From NCBI RefSeq assembly GCF_014646275.1, contig NZ_BMND01000001.1, positions 372,001-436,000 on the forward strand: a stretch of 64,000 nucleotides of DNA, read 5' to 3'. Below the pieces are notes generated by a model that saw nothing but the letters and a program-made list of their open reading frames with translations, was not told where the DNA came from and ran no database searches. Of the stretch, positions 1 through 9,290 are shown piece by piece; position 1 is the stretch's first letter, and every line of letters begins with the position of its first letter. Origin of the DNA: Streptomyces kronopolitis. GTDB taxonomy: Bacteria > Actinomycetota > Actinomycetes > Streptomycetales > Streptomycetaceae. A program made the position numbers and the translations under genes.

Positions 1-461
1 GACCCCTCATGAAGCACGCGATCCACGACCGCGTCGTACTGCCGCTCCACGTGGCTGGGATCGACCGGGGCCCCGATCGTGGCGACCGCGCGGACGCCGG
101 TTGCCTCGGCCGCCGCGGCGAGGACGGCGGCGCCTCCCCATGAGTGCCCCACCAGCAGGTCCGCCGGCGTCCCCCGCTCCGCCATCATGGCGGCGGCACG
201 GATCGTGTCCTGGACCTTGACGGTGAAGGAACCGTCGCCCCAGTCGCCGTCGGAGTCCCCGATCCCGAGGTTGTCGAACCGCAGCATGCCGATCCCCTCG
301 CGGGCCAGCTGCTTGCTGACACGCGACGCGGCCGGCGAGCCCTTGCCGAGGGTGAATCCGTGCACGAAGATCCCCCAGCCGCGGATCTCGCCGTCCGGCA
401 GGTCGATCGCGCCGGCCAGTTCGGGGCCGACGACGCTCGGGAATCTCACTTTTTCGCTCAT
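1..461 (-). CDS. alpha/beta hydrolase, 3' end cut by window edge
   Basis: Reading the minus strand from the ATG at 461 gives an uninterrupted frame to base 1, so the C-terminus lies outside the window. The first 153 residues show an alpha/beta hydrolase fold start: an oxyanion strand WGIFVHGFTLGKGSPA at about residues 29-44, the strand RFDNLGIGDSDGDWG, and a nucleophile elbow GHSWGG at about residues 107-112 carrying the predicted catalytic serine. The catalytic Asp and His are beyond the edge. This layout matches hydrolases that in many actinobacteria are fused to a C-terminal OsmC domain, but that part cannot be seen here. The substrate is unknown. The next gene on this strand ends at 582. 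Confidence 0.85.
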   Translation of the reverse strand, partial: MSEKVRFPSVVGPELAGAIDLPDGEIRGWGIFVHGFTLGKGSPAASRVSKQLAREGIGMLRFDNLGIGDSDGDWGDGSFTVKVQDTIRAAAMMAERGTPADLLVGHSWGGAAVLAAAAEATGVRAVATIGAPVDPSHVERQYDAVVDRVLHEG

Positions 462-581
462 GTTGTGATCACCTAGGCAGGGGCTGTGCGTGGAGCAGGA
501 AAGACAAGGGTGCCACCGGTCGGCACCACGCGCGCGCTCCGGGCAGGGGAGCGGCGAGCGTGGAGCCTTCCGCGATCGGCG

Positions 582-2126
582 TCAGGCGGTCGGCTTCCGG
601 TCGGAGGACCGCTCGGCGGTGAGCAGTGCGGTGATCTCCTCGGCGAGGTGCGGTGCGAGTTCACCCCAGCCGTCCTTGTAACCGTAGACCCCGGCCAGGG
701 TACGGGCTTCGTAGTCGCCGTTCATGATCTCGATGTCCCGGGCCGTGATGAGCGCCGGGTGCGCGACGCCGACGGCCGCCGAGACCTTCAGCAGCTCCTT
801 GCGGAGGGTGCGCAGGTAGACGGCGGCCCGGTCGGCCTTCGAGACCGGGTCGAGGCCGCGGGCCAGCCACGGGCTCTGGGTGGCGATACCGGTGGGGCAC
901 TTGTCGGTGTGGCACTTCTGCGCCTGGATGCAGCCGATTGACAGCATCGCCTCACGGGCCACGTTGATCATGTCGGCACCCAGCGCGAAGGCGACCGCGG
1001 CGTTCTCGGGCAGGCCGAGCTTTCCGGAGGCGATGAAGGTCAGGTCGTCGGTCAGCCCCCGCTCGGCGAAGACGCCGTAGACCCGGGAGAAGCCCATCCG
1101 GAAGGGCAGCGACACCGAGTCGGAGAAGGTGAGCGGAGCCGCCCCGGTGCCGCCCTCGCCGCCGTCGATGGTCACGAAGTCGACACCACGGTCACCACGC
1201 GCCATCAGCGTGGCCAGCTCCTGCCAGAACTCCATCTCGCCCACCGCGCTCTTGATCCCGACCGGCAGTCCGGTCTCGGCGGCGAGCAGTTCGACGAAGT
1301 CGAGCATCGAGTCGACATCGCTGAACGCGGTGTGTCGCGACGGGGAGGCGCAATCCTCGCCGCGCGGGATGCCGCGGATCTCGGCGATCTCCGGGGTCAC
1401 CTTCGCGCCCGGCAGCATTCCGCCCAGCCCCGGCTTGGCACCCTGGGAGAGCTTGATCTCCAACGCCTTGACCGGGGCGCCGGCGACCACGTCCTTGAGC
1501 TTGTCGATGTTGAAGCTGCCGTCCTCGTTGCGGCAGCCGAAGTAGGACGTACCGATCTGCAGGATGAGATCGCCGCCGTTGCGGTGGTACGGCGAAAGAC
1601 CGCCCTCGCCCGTGTTGTGCAGGGTGCCCGCCAGCGCCGCACCCTTGTTGAGCGCCGTGATCGCCGCGCCGGACAGCGATCCAAAGCTCATCGCCGAGAT
1701 GTTCACCACACTCGCCGGCCGGAACGCCTTGGCGCGCCCGCGCGGCCCGCCCAGCACCTTGGCCGACGGCAGCGGGGCCTGCGGGTCGTGCGCGTCGGGC
1801 AGCGTGCCGGCGAACGTGCGCTGCTTCAGATACGCGTGCCCCTGGATGTGCTCGACATCATTGTCGGTTCCGAACCCGAAGTAGTTGTTCTCCCCCTTCG
1901 ACGACGCGTAGATCCAGGTGCGCTGGTCGCGGCTGAACGGGCGCTCCTCGTCGTTCGAGGTCACTATGTACTGCCGCAGCTCCGGCCCGATCGTCTCCAA
2001 CAGGTACCGGGCATGCCCGAGCACGGGGAAGTTCCGGAGCAATGCGTGCTTCTTCTGAACGAGGTCACGAGCGGCCACCAGCGCCAATGCTGTCGCGGTG
2101 GCCGTGGCGATGCTCCGGGCGCGCAT
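582..2126 (-). CDS. FMN-binding glutamate-synthase-family oxidoreductase
   Basis: A 514-residue protein matching the FMN/3Fe-4S synthase domain of glutamate synthase as a free-standing protein, a family commonly annotated FMN-binding glutamate synthase family protein. The ATG at 2126 is preceded by a GAGGAGAGGA ribosome site. Residues 1-25 form a short hydrophobic helix (IATATATALALVAARDLV), so membrane attachment is possible. Visible family features are the FMN-barrel stretches FGSLSGAAITALNKGA and FVTIDGGEGGTGAAPL, and the cysteine cluster GCIQAQKCHTDKCPTG near residue 400, which corresponds to the 3Fe-4S ligands of GOGAT. The amidotransferase domain and the glutaminase half of true GltB are absent, so ammonia assimilation is not implied; the substrate is unknown. 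Confidence 0.88.
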   Translation of the reverse strand: MRARSIATATATALALVAARDLVQKKHALLRNFPVLGHARYLLETIGPELRQYIVTSNDEERPFSRDQRTWIYASSKGENNYFGFGTDNDVEHIQGHAYLKQRTFAGTLPDAHDPQAPLPSAKVLGGPRGRAKAFRPASVVNISAMSFGSLSGAAITALNKGAALAGTLHNTGEGGLSPYHRNGGDLILQIGTSYFGCRNEDGSFNIDKLKDVVAGAPVKALEIKLSQGAKPGLGGMLPGAKVTPEIAEIRGIPRGEDCASPSRHTAFSDVDSMLDFVELLAAETGLPVGIKSAVGEMEFWQELATLMARGDRGVDFVTIDGGEGGTGAAPLTFSDSVSLPFRMGFSRVYGVFAERGLTDDLTFIASGKLGLPENAAVAFALGADMINVAREAMLSIGCIQAQKCHTDKCPTGIATQSPWLARGLDPVSKADRAAVYLRTLRKELLKVSAAVGVAHPALITARDIEIMNGDYEARTLAGVYGYKDGWGELAPHLAEEITALLTAERSSDRKPTA

Positions 2127-2749
2127 GAACGATCCTCTCCTCGATGCTCGACTCCATTGCCAAGCGGCGGAGCCGTCCTACCGGGCGCCGGACACCGGGC
2201 ACGACCCAGCGGGCGTCCGCGTCCGTCGAAGGACGCCAGATGATATTAGGGGCTCACCCGGATGGCGGGTCGGGGGCGGGGTGGGCTTTCCGGTGGCGGG
2301 TGGTCCCGGCACGTGGGAACGGGCTGTGCACGGTGATGGTTGGGTGACGCGGCGTAGCGTCTGAGCGTCGCGCTGCGCCGGGCCGGGCGGCGCCGGATCG
2401 GTTATCGGTCCGGGGGAAGCCAGCGCAGGTCAGAGCGCTCCGGCGATGAACTGGTAGGGAGCCGCGCTCCACCGCGAGCCACCCACAGGAGGTTCTTCGC
2501 TGCCGGCTGTCCATCCGCAAGCAGGCCGCTGACCCCGCAAATACAGCAGCCGTGTTGATCTTGCCGGGACAGCTGGCCCGGGAGGAGCCCGGATCTTGAC
2601 TGATGCAGACCTCGGGACTGCGGCACTGCCGGCCCAGCCTCTGGCCCGTTCCGGACGTTCTGCTCGAAGTGGCCCTGAGCCGGCTATCCGCAGGAACACT
2701 TGGCGGGCACCAGACCCTCACTCAACATGCGCACACGCCAGGAGACACC
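2127..2749. other. intergenic region, no gene recognised
   Basis: About 620 bases between the divergent oxidoreductase and lipoprotein genes. Open frames here (for example 2254-2721 minus) have the composition of out-of-frame translations and no recognisable motif. The promoters of both flanking genes must lie here, but I see no convincing operator palindrome. Confidence 0.5.
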
Positions 2750-3415
2750 ATGCATCTACCCCGTCATCGCCCGCGTCTCGCGATCGCTGCGACCATGCTT
2801 GCCGCCTTAGCCATACCGGCATGCGGCAGCGAGCCAGGCAGCCCGCAACCGGGCAAGTCATCGCAGCGGCCAACCCATGCACCTGCGAAGGACAAGAAGA
2901 AGGTTGCGCAGGACGCCTACACCGCCGGCTACAACCGGGGCCGGGCGGTCCGTGACGCAGGTGGCAAAGGCTCGCCAGTCCGTGAAGTCGTCTGGGGCGG
3001 CTGCACACGTCGGGCTCTCAGCGCCGGTCAGGAGGCCGAAGCCGACCGTGGAGCCTGGGTCTCGGGATGTCTGGACGGCGTGAGTGAGAACGCCAAGCAC
3101 CTGCCGAGCGGCCAAGTCACCAAGCACAGCAACGGCAAGGATCTCCTTGATCGCTTCAAGGCTTGGCTGAGTGGCACCGACAACCGGCCGATGACCGGTC
3201 ATGTCAACAGGCTGACCCTCGTAGAACTGCACCACAGTGACTACGACATCGAGCTGACCACCGACTATTCGTCTACCGGTGACGACCGTTCGGCGGCTAC
3301 CGGCCTGGCGCAGTCCTTTGCGAAGTGGTGGGACGGTGACGATGGCGACGGCACCGCCTGGAATGTAGTGGTACGCGGGGCGGACGGAGAAAAGCTAGCC
3401 GTAAGAAATCTCTGA
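2750..3415 (+). CDS. putative secreted lipoprotein, unknown function
   Basis: A 221-residue protein starting at ATG 2750, chosen because GGAGA lies at 2741-2745 and the product then opens with a signal peptide: basic start MHLPRHRPR, hydrophobic core LAIAATMLAALAIPA and a cysteine at about residue 25, an imperfect lipobox. A low-complexity linker (GSEPGSPQPGKSSQ) follows. The mature domain has two cysteines (WGGCTRRAL and VSGCLDG) that could pair, and a second half with VELHHSDYDIELTTDYSS and SFAKWWDGDDGDG. No known family is recognised. It converges with the IS5 fragment three bases downstream, whose insertion may have removed a former neighbour. Confidence 0.7.
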   Translation: MHLPRHRPRLAIAATMLAALAIPACGSEPGSPQPGKSSQRPTHAPAKDKKKVAQDAYTAGYNRGRAVRDAGGKGSPVREVVWGGCTRRALSAGQEAEADRGAWVSGCLDGVSENAKHLPSGQVTKHSNGKDLLDRFKAWLSGTDNRPMTGHVNRLTLVELHHSDYDIELTTDYSSTGDDRSAATGLAQSFAKWWDGDDGDGTAWNVVVRGADGEKLAVRNL

Positions 3416-3418
3416 AAG

Positions 3419-3727
3419 CTATCGATAGTCCCCGAGTTCGTCCAGCACCGCCCGGTGGAGCCGACGCCATAGGCCGGCCTTGGTCCATATCGTGAAGCGG
3501 CGATGCGCGGTGGCGGGGGACGTGCTGAATGTCGGCGGCAGATGCCGCCATGCACAGCCGGTGGTCAGGACGTACACCACTGCCGTGAACACGGCCCCTT
3601 CGTCACACGGAGCGGTCCCACCACCTTGCGGTCGAGCCGCGAACGACGGCAATGACGGGGTTACCAGCTCCCAGAGTGCATCAGGGACCAGACGCTTCGA
3701 TAGATCAGCACTCACGACCGGCATCAT
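3419..3727 (-). mobile_element. IS5-family transposase N-terminal remnant
   Basis: A 102-residue frame matching the N-terminal (first) reading frame of two-ORF IS5-family transposases: LVPDALWELVTPSLPS, then TAVVYVLTTGCAWRHLPPTF and RRFTIWTKAGLWRRLHRAVL. The second frame with the DDE catalytic core is absent, because the lipoprotein gene begins to be read from the other side immediately at 3415. The element is therefore a truncated, non-functional insertion sequence. No terminal inverted repeats were recognised at either side. Confidence 0.8.
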
Positions 3728-3763
3728 GCCGCTCGAACATCACGTCACGTCGTGAACAGCCTT

Positions 3764-4366
3764 CTAAGCCTTGGTTGGTGCGGCCGTCCTGGCGGCCTGC
3801 TCGATCTTCGCGAAGTAGGCTGCACGGGCTTCCTCGTCGATCGGCTGCTCGTTTTCGGCGCGCACCCCGGTCCGGCCGTCGATGCCCTCGCGCAGGATGT
3901 CGGCGTGCCCGGCATGCCGGATGGTCTCGCCGAGGACATGGACCATGATGGCGAACAGGTTCGTGTTCGGATGAGGCTCCGACCACCAGGGCACGTGGCC
4001 GGGGGCATCGAGGGCAAGCTCATTGATCGTCGCGTCCGAGTGTTCCCACGTGCGCCGGTAGAACCCTACGATCTGATCGCGTGTCTCGTTCTCGGCCGCC
4101 CATTGATCGCTGCCGTCGGATTCCTGCCACCGGCACAGCGGTTCCGGAGAAGGGCGGTCGAAGACCTCACCGAAGTACCTGGCTTCGACCGTGGCCACGT
4201 GTTTGACCAGGCCGAGGAGGTTGGTCCCGGTCGCTGTCAGAGGCCGGCGCGCGTCGTATTCGGACAAGCCGTCGATCTTCCAGAGCAACGCCTCACGGTC
4301 CCGCCGCAGTCTCTTGTGCAGGTTGTCTTTCGCGAACTCATCGATCATGCGGCACGAGCCTGCCAT
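3764..4366 (-). CDS. DinB-family (DUF664) protein
   Basis: About 200 residues with the four-helix-bundle layout of the DinB/DUF664 superfamily, whose members include mycothiol- and bacillithiol-dependent S-transferases. Metal-ligand histidines are plausible at LVKHVATVEARYFGEV and at MVHVLGETIRHAGHADILREG, the C-terminal signature typical of actinobacterial DUF664 proteins. Two starts are possible: ATG 4366 with GAGAAG just upstream, or ATG 4348 giving MIDEFAKDN with GGCAGG further up; the second fits family N-termini slightly better. It is monocistronic and next to an IS remnant. Its thiol partner and substrate are unknown. Confidence 0.82.
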   Translation of the reverse strand: MAGSCRMIDEFAKDNLHKRLRRDREALLWKIDGLSEYDARRPLTATGTNLLGLVKHVATVEARYFGEVFDRPSPEPLCRWQESDGSDQWAAENETRDQIVGFYRRTWEHSDATINELALDAPGHVPWWSEPHPNTNLFAIMVHVLGETIRHAGHADILREGIDGRTGVRAENEQPIDEEARAAYFAKIEQAARTAAPTKA

Positions 4367-4862
4367 CGGCTTCTCAAGGTCTCAAGGTCCCATACGCGGT
4401 CCGCAACAACTGGCGGAGCCGTGGTCAGCTATGGTCACCGCCCCGACCTGCTGCAAGGAGCTCAGGAACCTGTCCACGTGAGACAACCTCTAAGGCTCCT
4501 CGAACTCGACTGCTTCATCCCGTGCTTGAGGTAGATCTCAGGAGCTCTCTCGGGCCGAAGTTCTTGAACCAACGCCGTTAATTCAAGGGGCTGTCGGAAA
4601 GAGACCGGCCTCCTCGTCACGGCTGGTCGGTTCTCCCCGCTGGTGCGGGGCTGGTCACTGGCGAGGCCGTCCGGCCTGTGGCCTGGGAGCGCGGCCGAAG
4701 TCTCGCTTGGAGGCGGGCGCGACGTACTGGCCCGTGGGGGTACGTCACGGGCCGGCAGGGGCAAGGCGTGCTGAGCGGAGGGCAGTCGAATACGGCGGGA
4801 GCAGCGATGGCAGGTAAGCCACCGCTCACGACTGCCTTGTGCAGGGCAGTCGGGTCAGGTAC
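4367..4862. other. intergenic region, no gene recognised
   Basis: Nearly 500 bases between the DinB gene and the hydrolase that ends at 4863. Open frames in it look like random high-GC translations. No RNA gene or repeat was recognised. The tandem CTCAAGGTCTCAAGGT at 4373-4388 is a short local duplication only. Confidence 0.4.
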
Positions 4863-6083
4863 TCAGGCGCTTTCGGTCATGACGTCGTCCAGCCAGTCGT
4901 ACACGCGGGCGAAGGCCAGGCGTTGGGCGCCCGCTTGGCAGTGTGCGTCCGCGCCCAGTGCGGCGGTGAACTCCAGCAGCGTCTTGGGGCAGGTCAGGTG
5001 CTTGTGGAGCAGTTCGGGCTGGCCCTCGAAGAACACGTCGTCCGGGGCCGAGCAGACCAGGGTGGGGCAGGTGATCTTCTGGGCGATGCCGTCGCGCAGG
5101 TGATAGTCGAGGAAGGTGGCGAAGAGCCCGCGCGGGGTGTCGGCCCCCATGACGTACATGCCCTGGTCGACGAGCCAGCGAATCTTGGGGCTGGCGGCCA
5201 TGGCCGCCTCCACGGCGGCGTCGAGTTCGGGGTCGTGGTCGGCGCGCAGCCGCCGTTCGGCCTCGGCGCGGTCGAGGGACAGGAAGCCGGTGGCCATGTC
5301 GCCCAGGTCGTAGACGCCGTCGAGGGCGATGACGGCGGCGAGGCGGTGCTCGAAGCCCGCGGCGCGTGGCGCGAGCAGGCCGCCCATGCTGTTGCCCAGC
5401 AGGGCGACCCAGGCGGGGTCGACTTCGGGGCGGGTGAGGGCGTAGTCGAGGACGGGGCCGACTGCGTTCTCCCAGTCGGGACGGAACATTAGACCGTGGT
5501 GGTGGCGGGTGCCCGGCTGGCCGGGGCCGTCGAAGGACAGGACGTTGTAGCCGCGCTCGACTGCCGCGGCGGCGCCGCTGAAGTGCATTTCCTCGGCCGT
5601 GCCGTCGAACCCGTTGAACATGACCACGGTCGGCCGGGCGGCGCCCGAGTCGTCGGCGCGGTACAGGTACCCCGGCAGCACGGTGTCCTCGTAGGGGATC
5701 TCCACCGGCTCGATGGCCGGGGTGAACAGTGCGGCGGCCTGGCGGAAACACCTCACCGACGCGTCGTACGCGTGCAGGATGCGCGGGTCCGTGGCGTCGC
5801 CGTGCAGGAAGAACTCGGCGCTTCGGTAGTAGTTCGACGCCCGCAGGAAGGCGTCCCGGGCGCTGACGCGGTGCCCGCCGGCCAGGGCCGTACGTCCCTC
5901 GTCGGCCACCCGGTCGGCGGTGGCGAGCCACTCGTCGTGCCAGCTGTCGTAGTCGCCGGCGGTGATCCGCTGAGTGGTCACCACGACCTCCCCGAAGTCG
6001 GCGCCGCCGTAGGCGATGTGCCCGAAGGACCGCAGTGTCTCGAACCAGAACGAAGGGTTGTGCGGGAAGAACAGGGGCTCCAT
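4863..6083 (-). CDS. alpha/beta hydrolase with N-terminal cap (acyl-peptidase/ester hydrolase type)
   Basis: A 406-residue enzyme of the two-part hydrolase type related to FrsA and 2,6-dihydropseudooxynicotine hydrolase: a helical N-terminal domain (about 1-130) followed by the alpha/beta hydrolase core. The oxyanion strand is VVMFNGFDGTAEEMH, the nucleophile elbow GNSMGG gives the catalytic serine near residue 230, the acid is probably in CSAPDDVFF, and the histidine is in GADAHCQAGA near residue 385. No signal peptide, so cytoplasmic. It is transcribed divergently from the TetR gene at 6178 with a 94-base shared promoter region, so control by that repressor is likely. The natural substrate cannot be read from the sequence. 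Confidence 0.85.
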   Translation of the reverse strand: MEPLFFPHNPSFWFETLRSFGHIAYGGADFGEVVVTTQRITAGDYDSWHDEWLATADRVADEGRTALAGGHRVSARDAFLRASNYYRSAEFFLHGDATDPRILHAYDASVRCFRQAAALFTPAIEPVEIPYEDTVLPGYLYRADDSGAARPTVVMFNGFDGTAEEMHFSGAAAAVERGYNVLSFDGPGQPGTRHHHGLMFRPDWENAVGPVLDYALTRPEVDPAWVALLGNSMGGLLAPRAAGFEHRLAAVIALDGVYDLGDMATGFLSLDRAEAERRLRADHDPELDAAVEAAMAASPKIRWLVDQGMYVMGADTPRGLFATFLDYHLRDGIAQKITCPTLVCSAPDDVFFEGQPELLHKHLTCPKTLLEFTAALGADAHCQAGAQRLAFARVYDWLDDVMTESA

Positions 6084-6105
6084 CGAAACTCCTAAAGCAG
6101 TTGTT

Positions 6106-6167
6106 GGCTGCGTTTAGTGGGACTGTAGGGTCGCGGAAACAGCAAACGCAAGTCTCGGCTGCGTTAA
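6106..6167. promoter_or_regulatory. candidate TetR operators in divergent promoter
   Basis: The 94-base gap between the divergent hydrolase and TetR genes has the element GGCTGCGTTTA at 6106-6116, an inverted AAACGCA at 6143-6149 and a second direct copy GGCTGCGTTAA at 6157-6167. Repeated TGCGTT half-sites between a regulator and its divergent neighbour are the usual place for an autoregulatory operator. Confidence 0.45.
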
Positions 6168-6177
6168 GGTGGGGATC

Positions 6178-6774
6178 ATGGAGAGGGAACGAGAGCCGGC
6201 CCGTCGGCCCGGTGGCCGCGCGGCGCGCGTCCGAGCGGCAGTGCATCAGGCGGTCGCCGACCTGGCCGGCGACCGCGGATACGGGAACTTCACCGTCGGC
6301 GACGTCGCCGCCCGCGCGGGCGTGGCCGACACGAGCGTCTACCGCCGTTGGGGAAACCTGGAAGCCCTCCTCTCGGACGTGGCCATCACCCGGCTCACCA
6401 TGACCTCCCCCACCCCCGACACCGGCAGCCTGGAGGGCGATCTGCGCACCTACGCGGCCACCGCCGCCCGCGACGTCGCCGGGCCGGACGGGATGGCGAT
6501 ACTGCGCCTGGCCCTCTCCCTGTCCAACTCCGGGCAGCCGGGCCTGGACGCCCGCGACGCGTTTCTCGCCGAACGCACCCGCCAGCTACAGGCCATGCTC
6601 GACCGGGCCCGGGATCGAGGCGAACACCCGCCGGACGTCCTCCAGGTGCTCGATCTCATCCTGTCCCCGATGTACATCCGCATCCTGTTCGGCACGGGCC
6701 CGCTCACTCCCGCCTACACCGACGAACTGGTCGACCGCCTGCTGTGCCTGCACGCCGCCGCCGGAGGGGAGTGA
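6178..6774 (+). CDS. TetR/AcrR-family transcriptional regulator
   Basis: About 198 residues. The ATG at 6178 is preferred over the in-frame GTG at 6169 because AAGGTGGGG sits just before it. The N-terminal DNA-binding domain runs RAAVHQAVADLAGDRGY, then the helix-turn-helix FTVGDVAARAGVADTSVYRRWGNLEALL (about residues 38-66), a clear TetR signature. The C-terminal half (VAGPDGMAILRLALSLS and VLDLILSPMYIRILFGTG) resembles the TetR_C_33-type ligand domain. Divergent from the hydrolase at 4863-6083, which is its most likely target; the ligand is unknown. Confidence 0.9.
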   Translation: MEREREPARRPGGRAARVRAAVHQAVADLAGDRGYGNFTVGDVAARAGVADTSVYRRWGNLEALLSDVAITRLTMTSPTPDTGSLEGDLRTYAATAARDVAGPDGMAILRLALSLSNSGQPGLDARDAFLAERTRQLQAMLDRARDRGEHPPDVLQVLDLILSPMYIRILFGTGPLTPAYTDELVDRLLCLHAAAGGE

Positions 6775-7043
6775 GCTCTCTTTGGGAGTAGCCGGCTCCC
6801 CAAGGTGCCTTGCATGTTCTAGATGGCCTGTGCCCGGTTGTCGGCCCTGCGCTTGGTGCTGTAGGGCAGGGCAAAGACATCGCTGAAGATGGCGGTCCCG
6901 CCATTTCGCGCGACATACGTAGTACGTTGCAGGCGGCGCTGAACGTCAACTCCGTGACTACACCGCAGACTTGTGCCGAGAGGCCGGAGATTGGGCCACG
7001 GAGTCGGAATCAGGCATCCACGCTCGGCAGACCGGCCGCAGAG

Positions 7044-9281
7044 TCAGGCATCCACGTCCGGCAGCCCGGGCAGCAGCTTCTCGATCGTGATGGGGAAGTC
7101 GCGCACGCGCAGACCCGTGGCGTTGAACACCGCGTTCGCCACCGCCGCGCCCGCGCCGCAAATGCCCAACTCGCCGACGCCCTTCGCGCCCAGGAGGTTG
7201 GCCTTGTCGTCGTATCCGTCGAGTATGACGGCTTCGACGTCGGGGACGTCGGCATGGACGGGGACCAGATATTGGGCGAGGTCCCGGTTGACGAAGGCGC
7301 CGGATCGCGAGTCGACCACTGCCTCCTCCTCGAGGGCCGCGCCGGCGCCCCAGATCATGCCGCCGATCAACTGTGAGCGCGCTGTCTTCGGATTGAGCAC
7401 GCGACCCACGGAGAACACCCCCAGCATCCGCCGCAGACGGATCTCGGCGGTGTCCGCGTCGACCCCGACCTCGGCGAAATGGGCGCCGTAGGTGTGGATC
7501 GAGTAGTCCGAGTAGTTCGGATCGTCGCCCATGAAGCGGATCTCGCCCTGGGCCTCCATGCCTTCGGGATGGTGGCGTGCCACGATCTCGCCCAGGGCCT
7601 GGGACGCGCCTTCCGCGCCATCGATGCGTACGCTGCCGTCGCCGAAATGGGCACCTGCCGGGTCCCGGCCGTGCAGCGGGGAGTCCGCGTCGCCGCATGC
7701 CGCGACCAGCACCTTCTCCCGCAGGGCCGCGCACGCCCGAGCCGCCGCCGCGCAGGAGTTGGCGGCGCCCCACGAGCCACCGGATCCCCAGCTGGTGGGC
7801 AGCCCGGAGCGCCCGAGCTCCACCCGCACCCGGTCGGCCGGCAGTCCGAGTCCGTCCGCCACGACCTGGGTCAGGATGGTGTAGGTGCCCGTGCCGATGT
7901 CGGTCATGTCCGTCCGGACGACGCCGGTGCCGTCCGCCTCCAGCCGCACCTGCACCGCTGTCGGCCCCTGGAAATGCCCGCGGATGGCGGCAGACATGCC
8001 GTAGCCGACCAGCCATCTGCCCTCGCGCAGACTCGCGGGCGTGGCGGGCCGGTGCTCCCAGCCGAACCGGCGTGCGCCGTCGCGCAGGCAGTCGACCAGG
8101 TGGCGGTCGCTGTACGGCACATCCCGCTCGGGGTCGACGGTGGGCTCGTTGCGGATCCGCACCTCGATCGGGTCCATCCCGAGGGCGTGGGCCAGCTCGT
8201 CCACCGCTGACTCGACCGCCAGCAGGCCCGGTGCCTCGCCCGGCGCGCGGACGTCCGCCCCGCGCGGCAGATCGAGCGGGGTGAGCCGGTGGCTGGTCAA
8301 CCTGTGGGGCGCGGCGTAGAGGCTGCGGGTGGTAGCGGCGGTCTGCTCGGCGAACTCCAGGTCGGGGTTGGTGTGCATGGTGACGTCATGAGCGATCGCC
8401 GTCAGTTTTCCGTCGCGCCCCGCTGCCAGCCGCACCCGCTGGCTCGATGTGGGGCGCATACCGACGAGTTGGAAGATCTGCTGCCGGGTCAGCGCGACCT
8501 TGACCGGTTGGCCCAGCACGCGGGCGGCCAGCGCCGCCAGGATCGTCTCGGCGTGGACGCCCAGCTTGGAGCCGAAGCCCCCGCCGACGAACGGCGTGAC
8601 GATGTGAATCCGCTCAGGGGCCATCCGCAGCGTGGCGGCGACCGAGGTCTGTGCCGCATCGACGATCTGCGAGCTGACATGGACGACCAGGTCCTCGCCG
8701 CGCGGTTCCACCAGGCACGCGTGCGGTTCCATCGGCATCGAGAACTCATACGGTGTGGTGTAGCGCTGGTCGACCCGTACGGCGGCGGCACGGAATCCGG
8801 CCTCGAAGTCGCCCACCGCGGTATCGGTGGGGAGCCCGGCGTTGACCACCTTCGGGATGTACGCCTCGTCGTCGTCCGCGGCGAAGGCGAAACGTCCCCG
8901 CCCGACGGTGTACTCCACGTCGAGGAGGTCGGCCGCCGCTCGGGCCTGCTCGAAGGTCGCGGCGACGACGAGTGCCACCGGCTCGCCGTGATAGTGGATG
9001 TCCGGACCGGTCAGCACCGGCTGGGCGCGCCAGTACTCGAACTGGACCGACTCGTCACGGACACCTTGTACCGGGACATTCTGATGTGTCATCACCATCC
9101 GTACGCCCTGGGCGCGTTCGGCGTTCTCGGTGTGGATGCGGGTGATGCGGCCCTTGCCGATCGTCGCGCCAACGATGCAGCCGTAGAGCGGCTGGCCGGC
9201 GTCCCAGTACTCGTAGGCGTAGGTGGCCCGGCCGGAGACCTTCAACGGCCCGTCCACGCGGTTCACAGGCTGCCCGATCAT
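7044..9281 (-). CDS. xanthine-dehydrogenase-family molybdopterin-binding subunit
   Basis: A 745-residue large subunit of a molybdenum hydroxylase, of the PaoC/YagR aldehyde-oxidase type. It begins IGQPVNRVDGPLKVSGRATYAYEY, has TPFVGGGFGSKLG in the first Mo-binding domain and ends with KGVGELGICGAGAAVANAVFNATG, where the glutamate of GVGE corresponds to the catalytic base of the family. It is the last gene of a three-gene operon (FeS subunit, FAD subunit, Mo subunit) with a 9-base gap from the FAD gene. No Tat signal is visible, so the complex is probably cytoplasmic. Aldehydes or N-heterocycles are typical substrates; the actual one is unknown. Confidence 0.93.
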   Translation of the reverse strand: MIGQPVNRVDGPLKVSGRATYAYEYWDAGQPLYGCIVGATIGKGRITRIHTENAERAQGVRMVMTHQNVPVQGVRDESVQFEYWRAQPVLTGPDIHYHGEPVALVVAATFEQARAAADLLDVEYTVGRGRFAFAADDDEAYIPKVVNAGLPTDTAVGDFEAGFRAAAVRVDQRYTTPYEFSMPMEPHACLVEPRGEDLVVHVSSQIVDAAQTSVAATLRMAPERIHIVTPFVGGGFGSKLGVHAETILAALAARVLGQPVKVALTRQQIFQLVGMRPTSSQRVRLAAGRDGKLTAIAHDVTMHTNPDLEFAEQTAATTRSLYAAPHRLTSHRLTPLDLPRGADVRAPGEAPGLLAVESAVDELAHALGMDPIEVRIRNEPTVDPERDVPYSDRHLVDCLRDGARRFGWEHRPATPASLREGRWLVGYGMSAAIRGHFQGPTAVQVRLEADGTGVVRTDMTDIGTGTYTILTQVVADGLGLPADRVRVELGRSGLPTSWGSGGSWGAANSCAAAARACAALREKVLVAACGDADSPLHGRDPAGAHFGDGSVRIDGAEGASQALGEIVARHHPEGMEAQGEIRFMGDDPNYSDYSIHTYGAHFAEVGVDADTAEIRLRRMLGVFSVGRVLNPKTARSQLIGGMIWGAGAALEEEAVVDSRSGAFVNRDLAQYLVPVHADVPDVEAVILDGYDDKANLLGAKGVGELGICGAGAAVANAVFNATGLRVRDFPITIEKLLPGLPDVDA

Positions 9282-9290
9282 CTCGCCTCC

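Noticed and set aside
4617-4829. Small frames between the DinB and hydrolase genes
   Set aside because: No ribosome site, no motif, and composition typical of noncoding high-GC DNA.
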